From positions 310,001 to 374,000 of the forward strand of contig NW_003314317.1 of the NCBI RefSeq assembly GCF_000143415.4: a stretch of 64,000 bases of DNA, read 5' to 3'. Each line of letters starts with the position of its first letter. The stretch's first letter is position 1. Positions 1-11,491 of the stretch are shown here, in pieces. The DNA comes from Selaginella moellendorffii (lineage: Eukaryota > Streptophyta > Lycopodiopsida > Selaginellales > Selaginellaceae). The position numbers and the translations under genes were made by a program. Under the pieces are notes generated by a model. It saw only the letters and a program-made list of their open reading frames with translations. It made no database searches and was not told the DNA's origin.

Positions 1-2
1 CC

Positions 3-1130
3 ATGGGCACGCACTTGCCACGGGCACGCTTGCCCACGGCGGCAACTGCTGGCAAAGAGATTTCAAAGAAGCGAATGGAAGACGAGAAGACGTGGGTGTG
101 GAACTGCGTCATCAGAGACTACGGCATGCTTGGCCGAGTCGAGTGCGCTCGAGAGGCATTTCTGCAGTGTCCAGCTAGGAACTTCCTGACCTGGAAGCTC
201 CTTGCTGACGCATATGCCCACAAGGGGCATTACGGGAAAGTGCTAGAGATTGAAGACAAGATCCCGGCTGTGATGTATCAGCTTGCTCCGCCTCCTCCTT
301 CTCCAGCATCCATCTTTGATGCTGTTTCTCTGTACCAGAAAGGCAAGAGGTTGGCAGCATGGGAACTTCTTCAAGTGTTTTGCCATGAGGGAAATGGAAG
401 GAAGCTTCTTTTTTCGGCATTGGGCAAATACAAGACAGTTTCTATGCTTCTTGTGTTCACTTCCCTCTTGACTTATGGCGATGCCCAGCTTTTCAAGCTA
501 ATTCGGACCATGCTAAAAGAATCTTCACTGACTGAAGAAAGCCTCATCCATCTAGCATGCTGCCAGGGCAAGAAAGAAGTCAAGCGCCTCGAAGACTATT
601 ATCACGGCCTTCATCTGTCGAAGACTCGGGGCGTTCCAGTCACTCAAGGTGTTTCAGGCGTTCCAGCGGAAGCTACGCGAACTGCGCAGGAACCAGCCAC
701 TGAGGGCGTTCCAGTGGAAGCTCCGCGAGCTGCGAAGGAACCAGTCACTCAGGGCGTCGTAGTCACTCAGGGTGTTCCAATGGAACCAGCCACTCAGGGC
801 GTTCCAATGGAAGCGCGAGCTGCGCGTGAGCGTCTCGAGGCTTTGTACATCAAGGCCTTATTCTGTGTGTTTGGCGAGGATATGCGGCTAAAGCTGAAGG
901 CTCTGAAGACGCTCAGAGCAATGCGAATTGCTGGAGCTCACTGTGGGGACTTACTGCTGGGACAAGGAAAAAGCCGAGCAGATAACTACGCAAAGACACT
1001 GGCAATCCATGCCATATCAGAGGCGGAGCAGCTGATGGCTCTTGGTGACGTGCCTAAAGAGTGCCGGCCATTCGTGAACGCTCTCAGGAGTGTCCTTGCA
1101 AAGCTGAGAGACGACGGTGTCATATGCTAG
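3..1130 (+). CDS. PPR-like protein, lineage-specific (copy A)
   Basis: This is an open frame of 375 codons whose first ATG lies at the window edge, so the true start may be upstream. The first 90 residues look like a degenerate pentatricopeptide pair: 'VWNCVIRDYGMLGRVECA' followed by a 'LTWKLLADAYAHKGHYGKV' unit, close to the SWN..AYA..GH pattern of lycophyte PPR proteins. Residues about 205-280 are a low-complexity tract of GVP(V/M)..A/TQ repeats encoded by a minisatellite. The tail is helical, without a DYW or E domain. PPR proteins usually bind organelle RNA, but this one is too divergent to assign a target. Relative to copy B the N-terminal frame differs by 2 nt (cgcttgcc against cgcacttgcc), so the true N-terminus is uncertain. 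It could also be a decaying paralogue. Confidence 0.5.
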   Translation: MGTHLPRARLPTAATAGKEISKKRMEDEKTWVWNCVIRDYGMLGRVECAREAFLQCPARNFLTWKLLADAYAHKGHYGKVLEIEDKIPAVMYQLAPPPPSPASIFDAVSLYQKGKRLAAWELLQVFCHEGNGRKLLFSALGKYKTVSMLLVFTSLLTYGDAQLFKLIRTMLKESSLTEESLIHLACCQGKKEVKRLEDYYHGLHLSKTRGVPVTQGVSGVPAEATRTAQEPATEGVPVEAPRAAKEPVTQGVVVTQGVPMEPATQGVPMEARAARERLEALYIKALFCVFGEDMRLKLKALKTLRAMRIAGAHCGDLLLGQGKSRADNYAKTLAIHAISEAEQLMALGDVPKECRPFVNALRSVLAKLRDDGVIC

Positions 1131-1930
1131 GACCCGGGGCTTGTGAATGTACAGTTTTTTACGATGCGACGACAACGTTATAGTAGGATTTTAACCTAGT
1201 AACCGACATCCCCGACTCTTCTATGATGCTATGATGGCTGAGCATGGTGTCAGTGCCTCTAGCCTACGTTGTAAGTTTTTGCGAAACAGGCGGCGCTGAC
1301 ACCAGCTCAGGTGCATTCGTGGTTATTATCGTCTGGACAAGTCTAGCTTTGGGCCGGTCTCACTGTGCCTCTCCAGTTCCCGGCACGGCACTCGTATGGC
1401 ATCAATAAGGTCGCGTTTCTGACCGGAACATGTCCTGAGAGATATCAATGTTTCGGTTACGAAAGCTGGGCTGGTGAAGTAGCCACTGCCGGAGGAGAGC
1501 TTCAGCGCGGTCACTCCGGAGGGACTTGCCAGTGTTGAAGGGGCCTTGCCTGGAAATGCGTTGGTCAGGGCTGGAGTGATCGGGCTCTCTGTTCAAGGCA
1601 GTCCTTGAGATTTGGAAACTTCGAACGTACGGTGTTCGTGGCATCTTCACCTCCTCGAGCTCGATATCTAGATGAGGGGCAGCCGCGCGTGGAAGTCCTC
1701 AGCGCTGGGAACTCCAAGGAGGCATGAGCGTGGCAGAAGTGGAACGGATCTAGCACGATTGGTGTGTGCAGGAAGCACTCTTTTTCCTTTTCTCTGTTTT
1801 GCTTACTATAATATATCTAACGCTTGAAACTAACCAAAACCTAACTAGACCTCAGACCTCTCCACGTGGACAAGTTTGCAACCAAAGTTCTAGACATGGA
1901 GGGAGCTAGAATGCCAAGTTCATCACAATT
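1131..1930. other. No recognisable gene
   Basis: This stretch is shared with copy B (about 21,660-22,440). Short minus-strand open frames occur at 1,402-1,650 and 1,565-1,756, and their counterparts in copy B keep similar residues but differ by indels. I see no domain, start context or splice pattern that would support a gene. The tract around 1,790-1,860 is AT-rich. Confidence 0.5.
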
Positions 1931-1940
1931 GCGCTGCCTA

Positions 1941-2600
1941 TCAACATAAGTCCATCAGCATATACCGCGGCGACACATCCTCAAATCGCCTGGGCTCGCA
2001 CCTCCTCACCACGATCTTCTGCACTGCTCCACGGTTCCCATGAAACCTCCATACTCCCGCAACCGTATTCCTTGGTCCACTCCACCAGCTGGTTATACAC
2101 GTCGGGCTCGTAGCAGCTGTTCGCCGAGAAATCCATTTCCCATGGCCTCTCCCGCAGCATGCACATGGTGCTCGAAGCTCCCCAGCCGGACACTCCCGTG
2201 CAAACATCAGAGCAGTAGCAGCAGCAGCAGGACTATTATCACTTCCCTTCCCCGATGTGATTCATCTCTTGCGCATCCAAACAAATCCTGCTCCATACGC
2301 TCCAACTTTCCACGGACGAGCTCGGCCAAACTTGGGCATTTACATCAGCCGCTTGACGTCCCGCTTGACGTCTTCCTGCGGCACACCCTGAAAGCTCCAA
2401 GTTCTCAGCTCCTCGTCGTCTCCGCTGCAAGCGCTTCCTGGTGATAGCGAAGGATCATCGTCGGGTTTCAGGAAAACTCCAGCACAAGATGGCAAAGTTG
2501 GCGGCTTGATATAAGCATCCCGAGCACTTTGAACTCGTGCGATTGCATAGCATCGGTGCACTTGCCCATTTCCAACAATATCCATTTGTCCATCTTGATA
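1941..2600 (-). pseudogene. Decayed paralogue of the 315-aa unknown protein
   Basis: The minus strand holds pieces of the protein encoded at 4,296-5,243, but in different frames. Piece one is 'EMDFSANSCYEPDVYNQLVEW' (around 2,080-2,150), nearly identical to the intact relative. Piece two is 'EDVKRDVKRLM' (around 2,340-2,380), matching its 'VKRDVKRQMQM' region. The order of the pieces agrees with the intact gene, but the reading frame is broken between them. This is a pseudogene or a very divergent spliced copy of an unknown lineage-specific family. The counterpart in copy B is at 22,387-23,000. Confidence 0.5.
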
Positions 2601-4070
2601 CTAAATCCTTTCTTTGATTGCCAGCGAGCACACCGGTAGACCCAATGAAAGCAAGCCCAGAAAGTCCACCCGGCATCCCTTTCGATGCTGCTGCTTCTTA
2701 GAGCATTATTTTCCTGGTCCCAGTCAACTTCAGAGCCGACCACTCGAGAACCCGGCATATGCTGTAGGTGCAGTGATCGAGGAGCTTGCCTGGCTCGGAA
2801 GAAGAAGACGCAACATCGAAGTATAACTCGACCAGGAAGAGATTGGACCTGGAACTCCTGCCATTCCCAGTGCCTGGTATACTTATCCAGCTCGAGAAGA
2901 AGCTCGTGCTGGCCTGCTGGAAACCAACTCGAGAATACCGTGTCCAACGTGATATAGTCCACTGTTGTTCTCGTAGTCTTTCATGAACTGCGTCACCTCT
3001 CCATAGTGGCGCAAGAGGCCGATCTCTCGGGACAATTGGCCACCGCCTCCTCAGTCGAATTCTTGAGTCATCCATCCGTTGTAGCTTTCGCATATATCTT
3101 CACAAGATAACAAGCTGACAGTTAACCTGTGGTGGCTGCGACACTGTCTTTGTTGCGGAGAGTGCATGAACGTCGAAGCGTCATAGCCAAATATACATAA
3201 TAAGCAGTACACCTGGATCAGTGAGGTGGCGCTACTGCCACTTAGGATCATGTCATAGAGAGCATATATACTTTACATCTTGCCAATTCTCTCGCGTTCT
3301 CTTCCCGGTGCAAGGTCCAGATGAGAAGTGGAGAGAGTTCTGCCTCCTCGTCCCAGTTCGACGCGTGAGCCCTCGTCTTGAGTGAAAAGGATTTCGCATT
3401 CGTTCTTCTCTTTGAGCTACTCGCTCTTCAAAACCTTCCCGTGTTGCCTGTTTTGCAGTGAGGAGAAGCCAAGAAGGCTAGCGTTAGCTGGACCAAATAT
3501 TGCTTCCTTTTCTTCCTCTTGGATGTATCCGGGACAACGTCGAGCTTCCTCTTTGGTTGAAACGAAAGGTTGGTATGCGTCCATTCCAAACTCTGCAATG
3601 CCAGTGCCACGGTGCTTCTCTTCAATAACTCTCTTGTATGGAGAGCAAATTCTTACAGTGTCGTGGGCTGTGCTCAAACGCTTTGCGTGAGATATTGAGC
3701 TTTCCAAGTGAGCAGGTGGATTCCAAAGGACGACATCCTTCGATCCCCAAAGCCTTCCTCTGGCTATGTCAGAAAACATGATCAAAGGCAAGCTTTTTTT
3801 TTCACTCACATTGCAACTTTCCGCCAAAGAAACAAACAAATTCACCATAAGAACTCACGAGTGTTCGAAGTTACCTGTGATTTGGATCTTGGATGATCGC
3901 CTGGAAGAGACTCTGCGCATTTGCCAGATCCCACTTGACAGGGCATCTTTGTAGAGCTTCGGGCTCCAGCTCCATTGAGCCATGATCTGCAGCAGGTATT
4001 GGCACATTTCTCAAATGGAGATTGGTCATTGCTTCAGACGGCCTAGACGTAGTGATCATGCACCACATTA
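2468..4070 (-). pseudogene. Unknown minus-strand gene family, probably decayed
   Basis: Open stretches on the minus strand recur in copy B (23,039-24,599) and, more diverged, at 18,720-20,450. Conserved blocks include 'DYITLDTVFSS.FPAGQHE', 'RVVG..DWDQE.NAL' and 'VIEEKHRGTGIAEFGMDAYQ', plus a basic 'KRKLDVVPDT.KRKK' run in another frame that resembles a nuclear signal. A 1-nt difference near 3,510 changes the frame between A and B, and no frame stays open through all copies. I cannot assign a family. Retention of protein-level similarity in three places suggests the ancestor was a spliced coding gene. Confidence 0.35.
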
Positions 4071-4295
4071 ATTCTTGACGTCACAATCCAAGCTCAATTC
4101 ATCTAGCAACGTCGCTACCACAAGCACCTAGAAGATTATTGCAAATGACAGTCCCTCCCAAGCATGGAGGAACACACTACTTGTGTACTTCTTTACCTCA
4201 AGGCGAGAAATTTTATAGCTTCTAGCTTGGTGCATGGCGTGTGTTCGATACTGCTCTTGACCAAAAATGCGCTCAACATCTTATAAATCTCTGTA

Positions 4296-5243
4296 TCATG
4301 AATCATCGATCATCTCTCTCCACCGAAACTGATCCGGTAGAGCAAGTCCATCAGCATATAACTGGCGGCGGCTACTCCTCATGTGTCTAAACATCCCTCT
4401 CTCTTCCTCAAAATCAATGGGCTCACACCTCCTCGCCACGATCTCCTGCGCTGCTCTCTCCTGCGCCTTGTAATCCCGCAGCAGCTGCTCAATGTGCGCC
4501 ACCTCAAACCTGAAGAGATTCACGCAGCAATCCGGTTCCCAACCCGTGTAATCTTTAATCTCAATCTCGCGATGGTACTCCTTTGCACCCTCGATCCACT
4601 CCACCAGCTGGTTATACACGTCGGGCTCGTAGCAGCTGTTCGCCGAGAAATCCATTTCCCCTGGCCTCTCCTGCAACAGCTTGCTGCACAGCAAGTCGTC
4701 CTCGAGCTCCTCGAGCTCCTGGAGCTCCTCAACCATCCGGGCTTCAAACCGCAGCATCACTTCCCTCGTCCTATCAATGTCGCTTGCACATCTGAACAAA
4801 TCCTGCTCCGCCCAGCATGCCATTCGCTCCTTAAACTCTCTAGCACCTGGAGTGGATTTGGAAAACACATTGGACGGTGTCAACCCTCGTTTCCACGGTG
4901 ATCTCTGGATGACCTTCACCAGCGAATTGCTAAACTTGGGCATTTGCATCTGCCGCTTGACGTCCCGCTTGACTTTAGCGCGTACTGCTTTCACGAGATC
5001 TCGGTGCGTTTTCTCACCCAAGCTATGCACGCCAGAGCGGAGGTTGGCGTAAAAGATACCAAAATAGGGGCCCTCCATACTATAGAGGGGAAAGGGATCA
5101 TAATAGTCATCGATCACCTCGACTCTGGCGGTGGACATGTCGACTTCTGCGGCGTTGCAGGCTTGATCCCACACGCGACACAATCGAAGGTCCAGCCTCC
5201 GCACCACAGTGCTCACAACGCTCAGATAAGCATTCCGTCCCAT
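4296..5243 (-). CDS. Unknown 315-aa lineage-specific protein
   Basis: This is a single-exon frame of 315 codons from a true ATG ('MGRNAYLSVV') to TGA, rich in charged residues and without signal peptide or membrane segment. Residues about 100-135 are basic ('KAVRAKVKRDVKRQMQM'). Residues about 165-195 form an acidic, probably helical stretch ('EELQELEELEDDLL'), and several Cys/Trp residues are conserved in the relatives. Copy B carries the same gene with a 2-nt deletion near the 3' end, and 1,941-2,600 holds an older decayed paralogue. No known domain is recognised. The complete frame in A, compared with breaks in the relatives, makes this the best candidate for a functional member. Confidence 0.55.
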   Translation of the reverse strand: MGRNAYLSVVSTVVRRLDLRLCRVWDQACNAAEVDMSTARVEVIDDYYDPFPLYSMEGPYFGIFYANLRSGVHSLGEKTHRDLVKAVRAKVKRDVKRQMQMPKFSNSLVKVIQRSPWKRGLTPSNVFSKSTPGAREFKERMACWAEQDLFRCASDIDRTREVMLRFEARMVEELQELEELEDDLLCSKLLQERPGEMDFSANSCYEPDVYNQLVEWIEGAKEYHREIEIKDYTGWEPDCCVNLFRFEVAHIEQLLRDYKAQERAAQEIVARRCEPIDFEEERGMFRHMRSSRRQLYADGLALPDQFRWREMIDDS

Positions 5244-5261
5244 CAGAACCTACCCTAGTCC

Positions 5262-6690
5262 TAATTGCCTAATTGAATTTTGAGCTTTTGCGTGAGAGAA
5301 AAATTCAAATCCTGTTGCTGCCTTGAGAAACGCAATTTGAACAAACACACCTTGGGCTCATTGCTGCTGCTCACAAGCCGAGCGAGCAATCCTAAACTTG
5401 CATACAGATGACAGCTATTTTCTATGCTTTCTTTTCACTGCCCTTTATCGGCCAAAATATCAACCCCATTTTTCCTGAAATCACTGAACGCGATCCATGC
5501 AGGAGAACATTTACTCTATCTATTTATTTATCTATATTCTGTGTTGATAGTCTCGCACTTTGAAGCATGAGACTGATGGATGCATAATGCAAGGGTTTGT
5601 GAGCTTTGCTAATGATGCTCGCTACTCCATGCTTCATACAATCTTCAAGCTCCAAGCTCTTCAGAAGTTGTAGACTTTACCTTGTTCTTGGTCTTCCTAG
5701 CTCTTCTTGGTTTCAGTGCTCTTGACCTCTCTTTGTTCTATAACTTCTCTTGGCAATAATCTTTTGGCAAATTATTGGCTTGAAAGTTGAGTTGCCTTTG
5801 TCCACTTGTTTCTTCTTACTCGGGTTTATGGCTTGATTGTAGTACTTGACCTTGTCAGTTGCAACCTGCTTCCGAAGTTGCACAAGATGCGAAGAGTACA
5901 TTCCATCGTAAGTAACACAAAGCTAGGCAAAGCCTTCACTGAAGAGATCGCATATATGGTACTCGATTTATACCAACTCGCAATCAAGAAGCGAGGTTGC
6001 AATTGTGATCGTAAAGCCATGGAATCTTCATAGATGAGCGGACGATAACCCTCCTTGACACTCTGCCTGGACACGAAGTAAAGTCCAGCAGCATCGCCTT
6101 GCGTGACACTTCCCCATCACAACTAATGAGGCAGAGCTGGAGAAGGTTCTGGGGCTCCTTCCGGAACATTGGTTGACTAAAAGTTGCAACTACACACCAT
6201 CGTGAAAGGAAATGCTGCCAGTTAATTTGTTCTAGTTTTTCCACCAGCCATACCACATTGAAGTTTCTATAGTCAAATATTTCATGTTTCTCTTTCTTGC
6301 AGGCTATCTGGAGTTATTCACTGTGTACAATAATCGCAACATAATGGATTTCCAACGCTACCTCACCAGCCATTTCAGAAATGTAGAAGTGAATCTAACT
6401 TGTCTACAAAGACTCACAGCTGAACGGTCTGCGCGATCTCTTTTAAAGGGTAAGGTACGTTTGGAGAATGCCCAGCTGAAATGGTTTCATACCCTCGCTC
6501 ACTTGTTTTACAGACCCAAGATTTAAATTAGAAGGATGCCAGAAACAGTACAAAACGCGGGTTGCTGGTTGAAAGAAGGCCGCTGATGATCCTCAGATTC
6601 GCGAGCTGCTTGAGATCCAAGCAAATCTCTTCACATATATTCCTTCGATAATATTCCTCGTCTCTCACGATCTTCTAAATCGGTTCCCTA
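5262..6690. other. Intergenic DNA shared by copies A and B
   Basis: AT-rich sequence with direct counterparts at about 25,770-27,130. Short open frames on both strands (for example 5,984-6,256 minus and 6,284-6,526 plus) are not conserved between the copies beyond DNA similarity. The part around 6,230-6,330 is also found inverted near 62,580-62,700. No gene is supported. Confidence 0.5.
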
Positions 6691-6749
6691 TTATATTGGC
6701 GGCGATGGAAGCTCTAGCATTGGCGTTCTCCTGGTTGCGACGCGCTCCA

Positions 6750-6812
6750 GCACAGGCAAGCACGCAGGCAAGCACGCAGGCAAGCACGCAGGCAAGCACG
6801 CAGGCAAGCACA
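6750..6812 (+). repeat. 12-bp coding minisatellite (QAST repeats)
   Basis: About five tandem copies of a 12-bp unit (gcaagcacgcag) in exon 1 encode repeated Gln-Ala-Ser-Thr. Copy B has a single full unit at the same place (about 27,188-27,212), and copy C has two shorter variants near 62,100-62,130. The array therefore varies in number between paralogues without shifting the frame. Confidence 0.85.
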
Positions 6813-6972
6813 CAGGCAACAGGATTGAAGGTCCTCCTTCTTGAGGTGTGTACAGCTCGCTCGTTTCTGTCATTTTTTCTTGTTCCTTGACATTTTTCGC
6901 GTGCGGGCAGACTCCTGCCGCAACAGCGGACAAGAAAGCGGAGGGTTTCCCAGCGCAGCTCGAGGCAGTGAT

Positions 6973-7104
6973 TGTCGAGATGTCAGTCTCGATCAGCTGA
7001 CGTGGCATGTCCACGTGGTCATGAGTCATGTCCCATGTAAAAAGAGTCGGAACACAATGAACGAGCTCATGAGTGTTATGTCCATCCCTTTTTACACCAC
7101 AACA
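6973..7104 (+). repeat. Copia 5' LTR (132 bp)
   Basis: Bounded by TG...CA. It matches 11,492-11,630 except for three substitutions and a 7-nt gap in the gagtcatgt(cccttgagtcatgt) region. At 132 bp it is short for a plant Copia LTR. Confidence 0.95.
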
Positions 7105-7120
7105 TGGTATCGGATTTCGG
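7105..7120 (+). other. Copia primer binding site
   Basis: TGGTATCGGA follows the 5' LTR directly. It resembles the complement of the 3' end of plant initiator tRNA-Met (TGGTATCAGAGC), the usual Copia primer, with a mismatch and drift after the seventh base. Confidence 0.75.
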
Positions 7121-7155
7121 GGACGATCCTGGTTGGTTGATTTGACGTTGCTGTC

Positions 7156-8649
7156 ATGGCCGCTTCAACCCCACCACCACCTCCGCCGCCCCCACCACCA
7201 CCGCCGCTGCCGCTGCCGCCGCCGCCACCGGTTGCTGCTCAAGTTCTCGTGGCTTCCACAGAGAAGGTGGAGAAATTCAGTGGCACGAATTTCTTCACAT
7301 GGGCGACACGAATCAGGCTGATCCTCTCTGCGAAACGAGCGTGGAACATCGTTGATGGGACTGAGCCTCGTCCCGCTGAGCAGACGCTACAATCAGATTG
7401 GGATTTTCGCAATCAGCAAGCCATCACCGTCATTGGCTTGGGATTGAGCGATGAATTCTTGCCGCTGATTGATCTCACCAAGACCGCTGCTGAAATCTGG
7501 ACGTCGCTTCGCACGATCTTCGTGGCCCAAGCCGCAAATTCTTCCATGCTGCTGAATCAACAATTCTTGGCGCTTCACATGGAAACGGGTGAAACCATTG
7601 CTGTGTACGTGGGACGGATTCGAGGGCTAATGGCTGAATTGACTGGTGCTGGGTCTCCTGTCACGGACGATCGCGCCAGGGCGTTGCTGCTTGCAACCGT
7701 CACGCCTGCGTTTAGCACGCTCGCATCTGTTCTATCTCACATGGCCATGAACTTTGATCAAGTCGTGGGTGCCCTACGCAAGATGAAGGGGAAGAAAGAA
7801 GCGATGCCCTCTGCCAAATCTTCCTTGCTTTATGCTGGCGCTGAGGGAGGATCATCCTCGTCCTCTCAAGCTCAGCCGAACGACACTGGTTTTCGTGGCA
7901 TTTGTCACTATTGCCACAAACCTGGACACTTGGCGAGGGATTGCAAGAAGAAGAAAGCTGATCGTGCTAAAGCTGCCAAGAACAAAGACAAAGGAAACAA
8001 AGACAAGGGCTCTGGGACTCCTCGTAAGCTCTTGATGGCTCGCTCTGCAAGCAGCAGCCACCAGCCCGTGCTCGGACCAGAGCTGTGGCTGGATTCTGGA
8101 GCGTCATTCCATATGACGCCCATGGCTTCCTTGTTTTTTGACTACCAAGAACCGTGTGAGAGTGACGCCGTGGGACTCGGTGACTCCTCTGCTCACGACG
8201 TACTAGGCAAAGGAACAATCAGGGTTCAGCTCTCTTCTGGAGAAATCCGGGAGATCTATCCTGTATCTTATGTTCCGGGACTTACACACACGCTGCTGTC
8301 GATTGGAACTGCTGCTCAAGTAGGCTTCGATACTCTGTTCACAGCACAGGGAGCGTTCGTGCTGGATGCCGAGACTGGAGACAAGGTCGCCTTTGGAGTT
8401 CCAGTTGATACGCTCTACCGCCTGGATGCTCACGTGATCCTTTCACCTGTGGCGCTGATGGCTCGGGTTCCACCGACACTTGCAACCTGGCACCAGCGCC
8501 TTGGTCACGTGAACGAGCAACAGCTAAAAAAGGTGGATGTTCCTGTGGCGCCTGGGAGCGTGCTGCTTCTGCGAAGCTTGTGTTGGTGGAAAACACCACG
8601 TTTTTCCTTTTCCACAGATTTCTCATTCTCGAGCAAGTTCTGTTCTTGA
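7156..8649 (+). pseudogene. Copia gag, protease and start of integrase
   Basis: This frame of 497 codons starts at ATG 7,156. Residues 4-25 are a proline run coded by CCX repeats. Next comes a Copia gag domain ('VEKFSGTNFFTWATRIRL' onward), a CCHC zinc knuckle ('CHYCHKPGHLARDC', about residue 253), an aspartic protease motif 'LWLDSGASFHM' (about residue 313) and the pre-integrase segment 'TWHQRLGHVNEQQL'. The frame departs from the family after that, around 8,525-8,580, where the integrase zinc-finger region is partly missing, and runs into a stop at 8,649. It is read as the 5' part of a broken polyprotein. Confidence 0.9.
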
Positions 8650-9710
8650 GTTGGTACGTTTGTTTGATTATGGTTGAATCTTTGGGAGGCAAACGTTACG
8701 TAGTCACCTTTCTGGATGATTACACGCGGTACCTGATCGTGTACCTGCTGGCTCATAAATCAGAAGTGTTCTCCTGTTTTAGCCAATACAAGGCTTTGGC
8801 AGAAAATCTACACGGCTGTTTAGTTCGTGTGCTCCGCTGCGATCGTGGAGGAGAATTCGTCTCTGGCGAATTCGAGAAGTTTTGTGCTGAAGCTGGGATT
8901 CAGCGCCAGTATGCTGTCCCTGATGCACATGCCCAGAATGGTGCTGCCGAGAGGGTGAATCGCACCATCATAGAAGCTGCACGCTGTATGCTGCTTCATG
9001 CGGGAATGCCGGCTGCTTTCTGGGGAGAGGCAGTGAACACGGCTGTTTATGTTCGAAACCGGTTGCCAACTCGTGCCCTGCCTGGGAAGACCACTCCTTA
9101 TGAGCTTTGGACTGGTCACGCACCTGGTTACGATCATCTCCGCATTTTTGGCTGTTTCGCCTATGCACACGTTCCACACAAGCAACACCGAAAGCTAGAG
9201 TCAAAGGCTGAGCCATCCATTTTCCTGGGATATTTGGAAGGCATGAAAGGATATCGCTTTTATTCTCTCAAGCGCAAGACTTTGCTGGAAAGACGGGATG
9301 TGCTCTTTGATGAGAGCAAGCTGTACAAGGATCGCGCTGAAGTTCCTGCTCCTACTTTCGTGGAACTCCAGCTGGTGGACACAGTTCACGTGACTCCAGC
9401 TCCTTCTCAAGTCCAGTTGTTGCCTTTTGCTCCTGCTGGTGATAACCTGGTGGTTCCTCCAGCACTGCCACCATGCCCTCCAGCTACACCTTTGCAAGAA
9501 TCTCCTCCAATGAGAACACCTAGCTTCTCTGAAGAGCTGATGAACACTTACTTCGAGGGCGACGAGGAATTTCAAGCTGCTCCTGAGTTCTTCCTCGGCT
9601 CATCTTCAGTGGGAGCTGGACGTGGATCATCACCTTCAGTGGGCGCTGAAGCAGGTCGCCAACTTCAGTGGGAGCTCTCCCAGACTCTCCACTTGTTCCA
9701 CCACCTGTGA
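8580..9710 (+). pseudogene. Copia integrase core and linker
   Basis: The integrase core begins near 8,670 in this frame with 'LGGKRYVVTFLDDYTRY'. It contains 'DRGGEFVSGEFE' and the catalytic glutamate region 'NGAAERVNRTIIEAA', and then the C-terminal 'RIFGCFAYAHVP' block. The frame is offset from the gag-protease frame by a lesion near 8,650, where several residues that normally precede the core are also missing. It is followed by a proline-rich linker. The frame changes again near 9,680 before the reverse transcriptase. Confidence 0.9.
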
Positions 9711-11457
9711 TCCACCCTCCAGCACGTCCTGAACCACGGCGCTCTGCTCGAGTTCCTGTACCATCGAGGCTGCAACTGGAAGCTGAGCAATCTCGTCCCT
9801 TCTTTAGTTTTGGAAAAATTAAAAAGAAAGGAACGCACCAGGCTAATTTCGTGGCTGCTAATCCAGAGCGAATCCCCATTCCAGCGAATGTTGACGAGGC
9901 ATTAGCTGGACCTCATGCTGCCCAGTGGCGAGAAGCCATGAATGTTGAAATGCATTCGCATGAGCGAAACAATACAATGACAAAGACAACTTTACCTGAA
10001 GGTGCTCACCTTGTGAGCTCAAAATGGATTTACACAGTCAAGTACAAACCTGATGGAACTGTAGCAAAGTTCAAGGCCAGGTTTGTCGCACGGGGATTCA
10101 GCCAGATTCCAGGTTTGGAATACATGGAGTTGTGAAGTTGACCTCTGTGCGAGTGATCCTTGCACTGGCTGCCAAGTACGACCTGGAACTGCACTAGTTG
10201 GACGTTCGCACTGCTTTTCTGCACGGCAAGTTGAACGAGGAGGTCTACGTCAAGCAACCACCTGGATTCATCAAACCTGGTGAGGAACATCTTGTTTGCA
10301 AGCTGAATCGCGCCCTGTATGGGCTTAAACAATCCCCGAGGGTTTGGTTTGAACGCATTGATGCGTTCTTCAAGAGCCTGGGGTGTGCTCCTCTTGCAGT
10401 GGAAGGAAACGTGTACCTGTACAAGTGTGGTGACGATTTTCTCCTGGTTGCTGTGTACGTTGACGACTGCATTCTCGGTGCAAAAACCCGCCACCTGCTG
10501 GACGAGATGAAAAAGAAGCTGAGTGACGAATTTGAGATGTCTGACCTGGGCGAGCTTCGCCATTTCCTTGGCATCCAAATTATACGCAATCGAGGAGCAC
10601 ACACCTTGAGTTTGACACAAGCTCACTATGCAAGGGAGATCTTGGAACGCTTCAATATGCTGGACTGCTCTTCCGTGGCCACACCTCTTGAGGTCAATCA
10701 CAAACTCAGCCGTGACATGGTCCCTGTCACAGAGGAAGAACGCGAGTACATGGCCACGGTGCCATATCGTCAAGCTGTGGGAAGTCTTGTTTATTTGATG
10801 CTGGGCACGCGACCAGATCTCGCCTATGCTGTTGGGATGGTCTCCCAGTTCCTCGAGAACCCCGGACCTGCACATTGGCAAGCTGTGAAGCGGATTTTCC
10901 GCTACGTTCGAGGTACCTTGCATTTGCAGCTTCACTATGGCGCTGCTGTGTCACAGGAACTTCATGGGTACTCGGATGCGGACTGGGCGGGCGACCAGGA
11001 CTCAAGGCGCTCTACCTCCGGGTATGCGTTCTTGCTCCATGGGGCTGCTGTGTCCTGGAGCAGTAAGCGCCAGCCGCTGGTGGCTCTGTCCTCGACAGAG
11101 GCAGAGTACATTGCCCTAACTGCTGCCAGCAAAGAAGCGATTTGGTTGACCCAGTTCTGCCGTGACCTGCCCCAGATTCCTGCTTGCACCGGCCCTATGG
11201 TGCTGTTCTCGGACAACCAAAGTGCTCTTGCACTGGCCGCCAATCCGCGCTTCCATTCTCGGACGAAACACATCGAGATTCGTTTCCACTACGTGCAGGA
11301 ACAAGTCCAAAATGGAAAGTTGTTGCTGGAATATTGCCCCACCGAGGCAATGGTGGCTGATATACTCACGAAGGCTTTGGCTCGAGACTCCTTTGAACGC
11401 CATCGCGCTGCACTGGGAGTCTGCTCTCCATCTGTTTCGGCTGAGTGGGAGGGGTAG
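9668..11457 (+). pseudogene. Copia reverse transcriptase and RNase H
   Basis: The reverse transcriptase begins in one frame (to 10,135, including 'KWIYTVKYKPDGTVAKFKA'). A small deletion with a frameshift follows near 10,127, and then an in-frame TAG at about 10,195 just before 'LDVRTAFLHGKL'. From 10,198 to 11,457 the frame is open. It includes the catalytic 'YVDDCILGA', the RNase H blocks 'YSDADWAGDQDSRRSTSGYA', 'STEAEYIAL' and 'LFSDNQSALALA', and the C-terminal 'RTKHIEIRFHYVQEQV'. All catalytic aspartates that I can place are present, so decay is confined to a few point lesions. Confidence 0.92.
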
Positions 11458-11482
11458 TCCATCCTCTCAGCTGATCGAGCCA

Positions 11483-11491
11483 GAGTGGGAG
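11483..11491 (+). other. Copia polypurine tract
   Basis: GAGTGGGAG lies directly before the 3' LTR. A polypurine tract is expected here for plus-strand priming. This one contains a T, which is tolerated in Copia elements. Confidence 0.7.

Noticed and set aside
5984-6256. 90-codon minus frame as a gene shared by A and B
   Set aside because: The frame is not kept in copy B because of indels, so only DNA similarity is shared.
10030-10935. 301-codon minus-strand frame in the Copia element
   Set aside because: Antisense of reverse transcriptase coding sequence.
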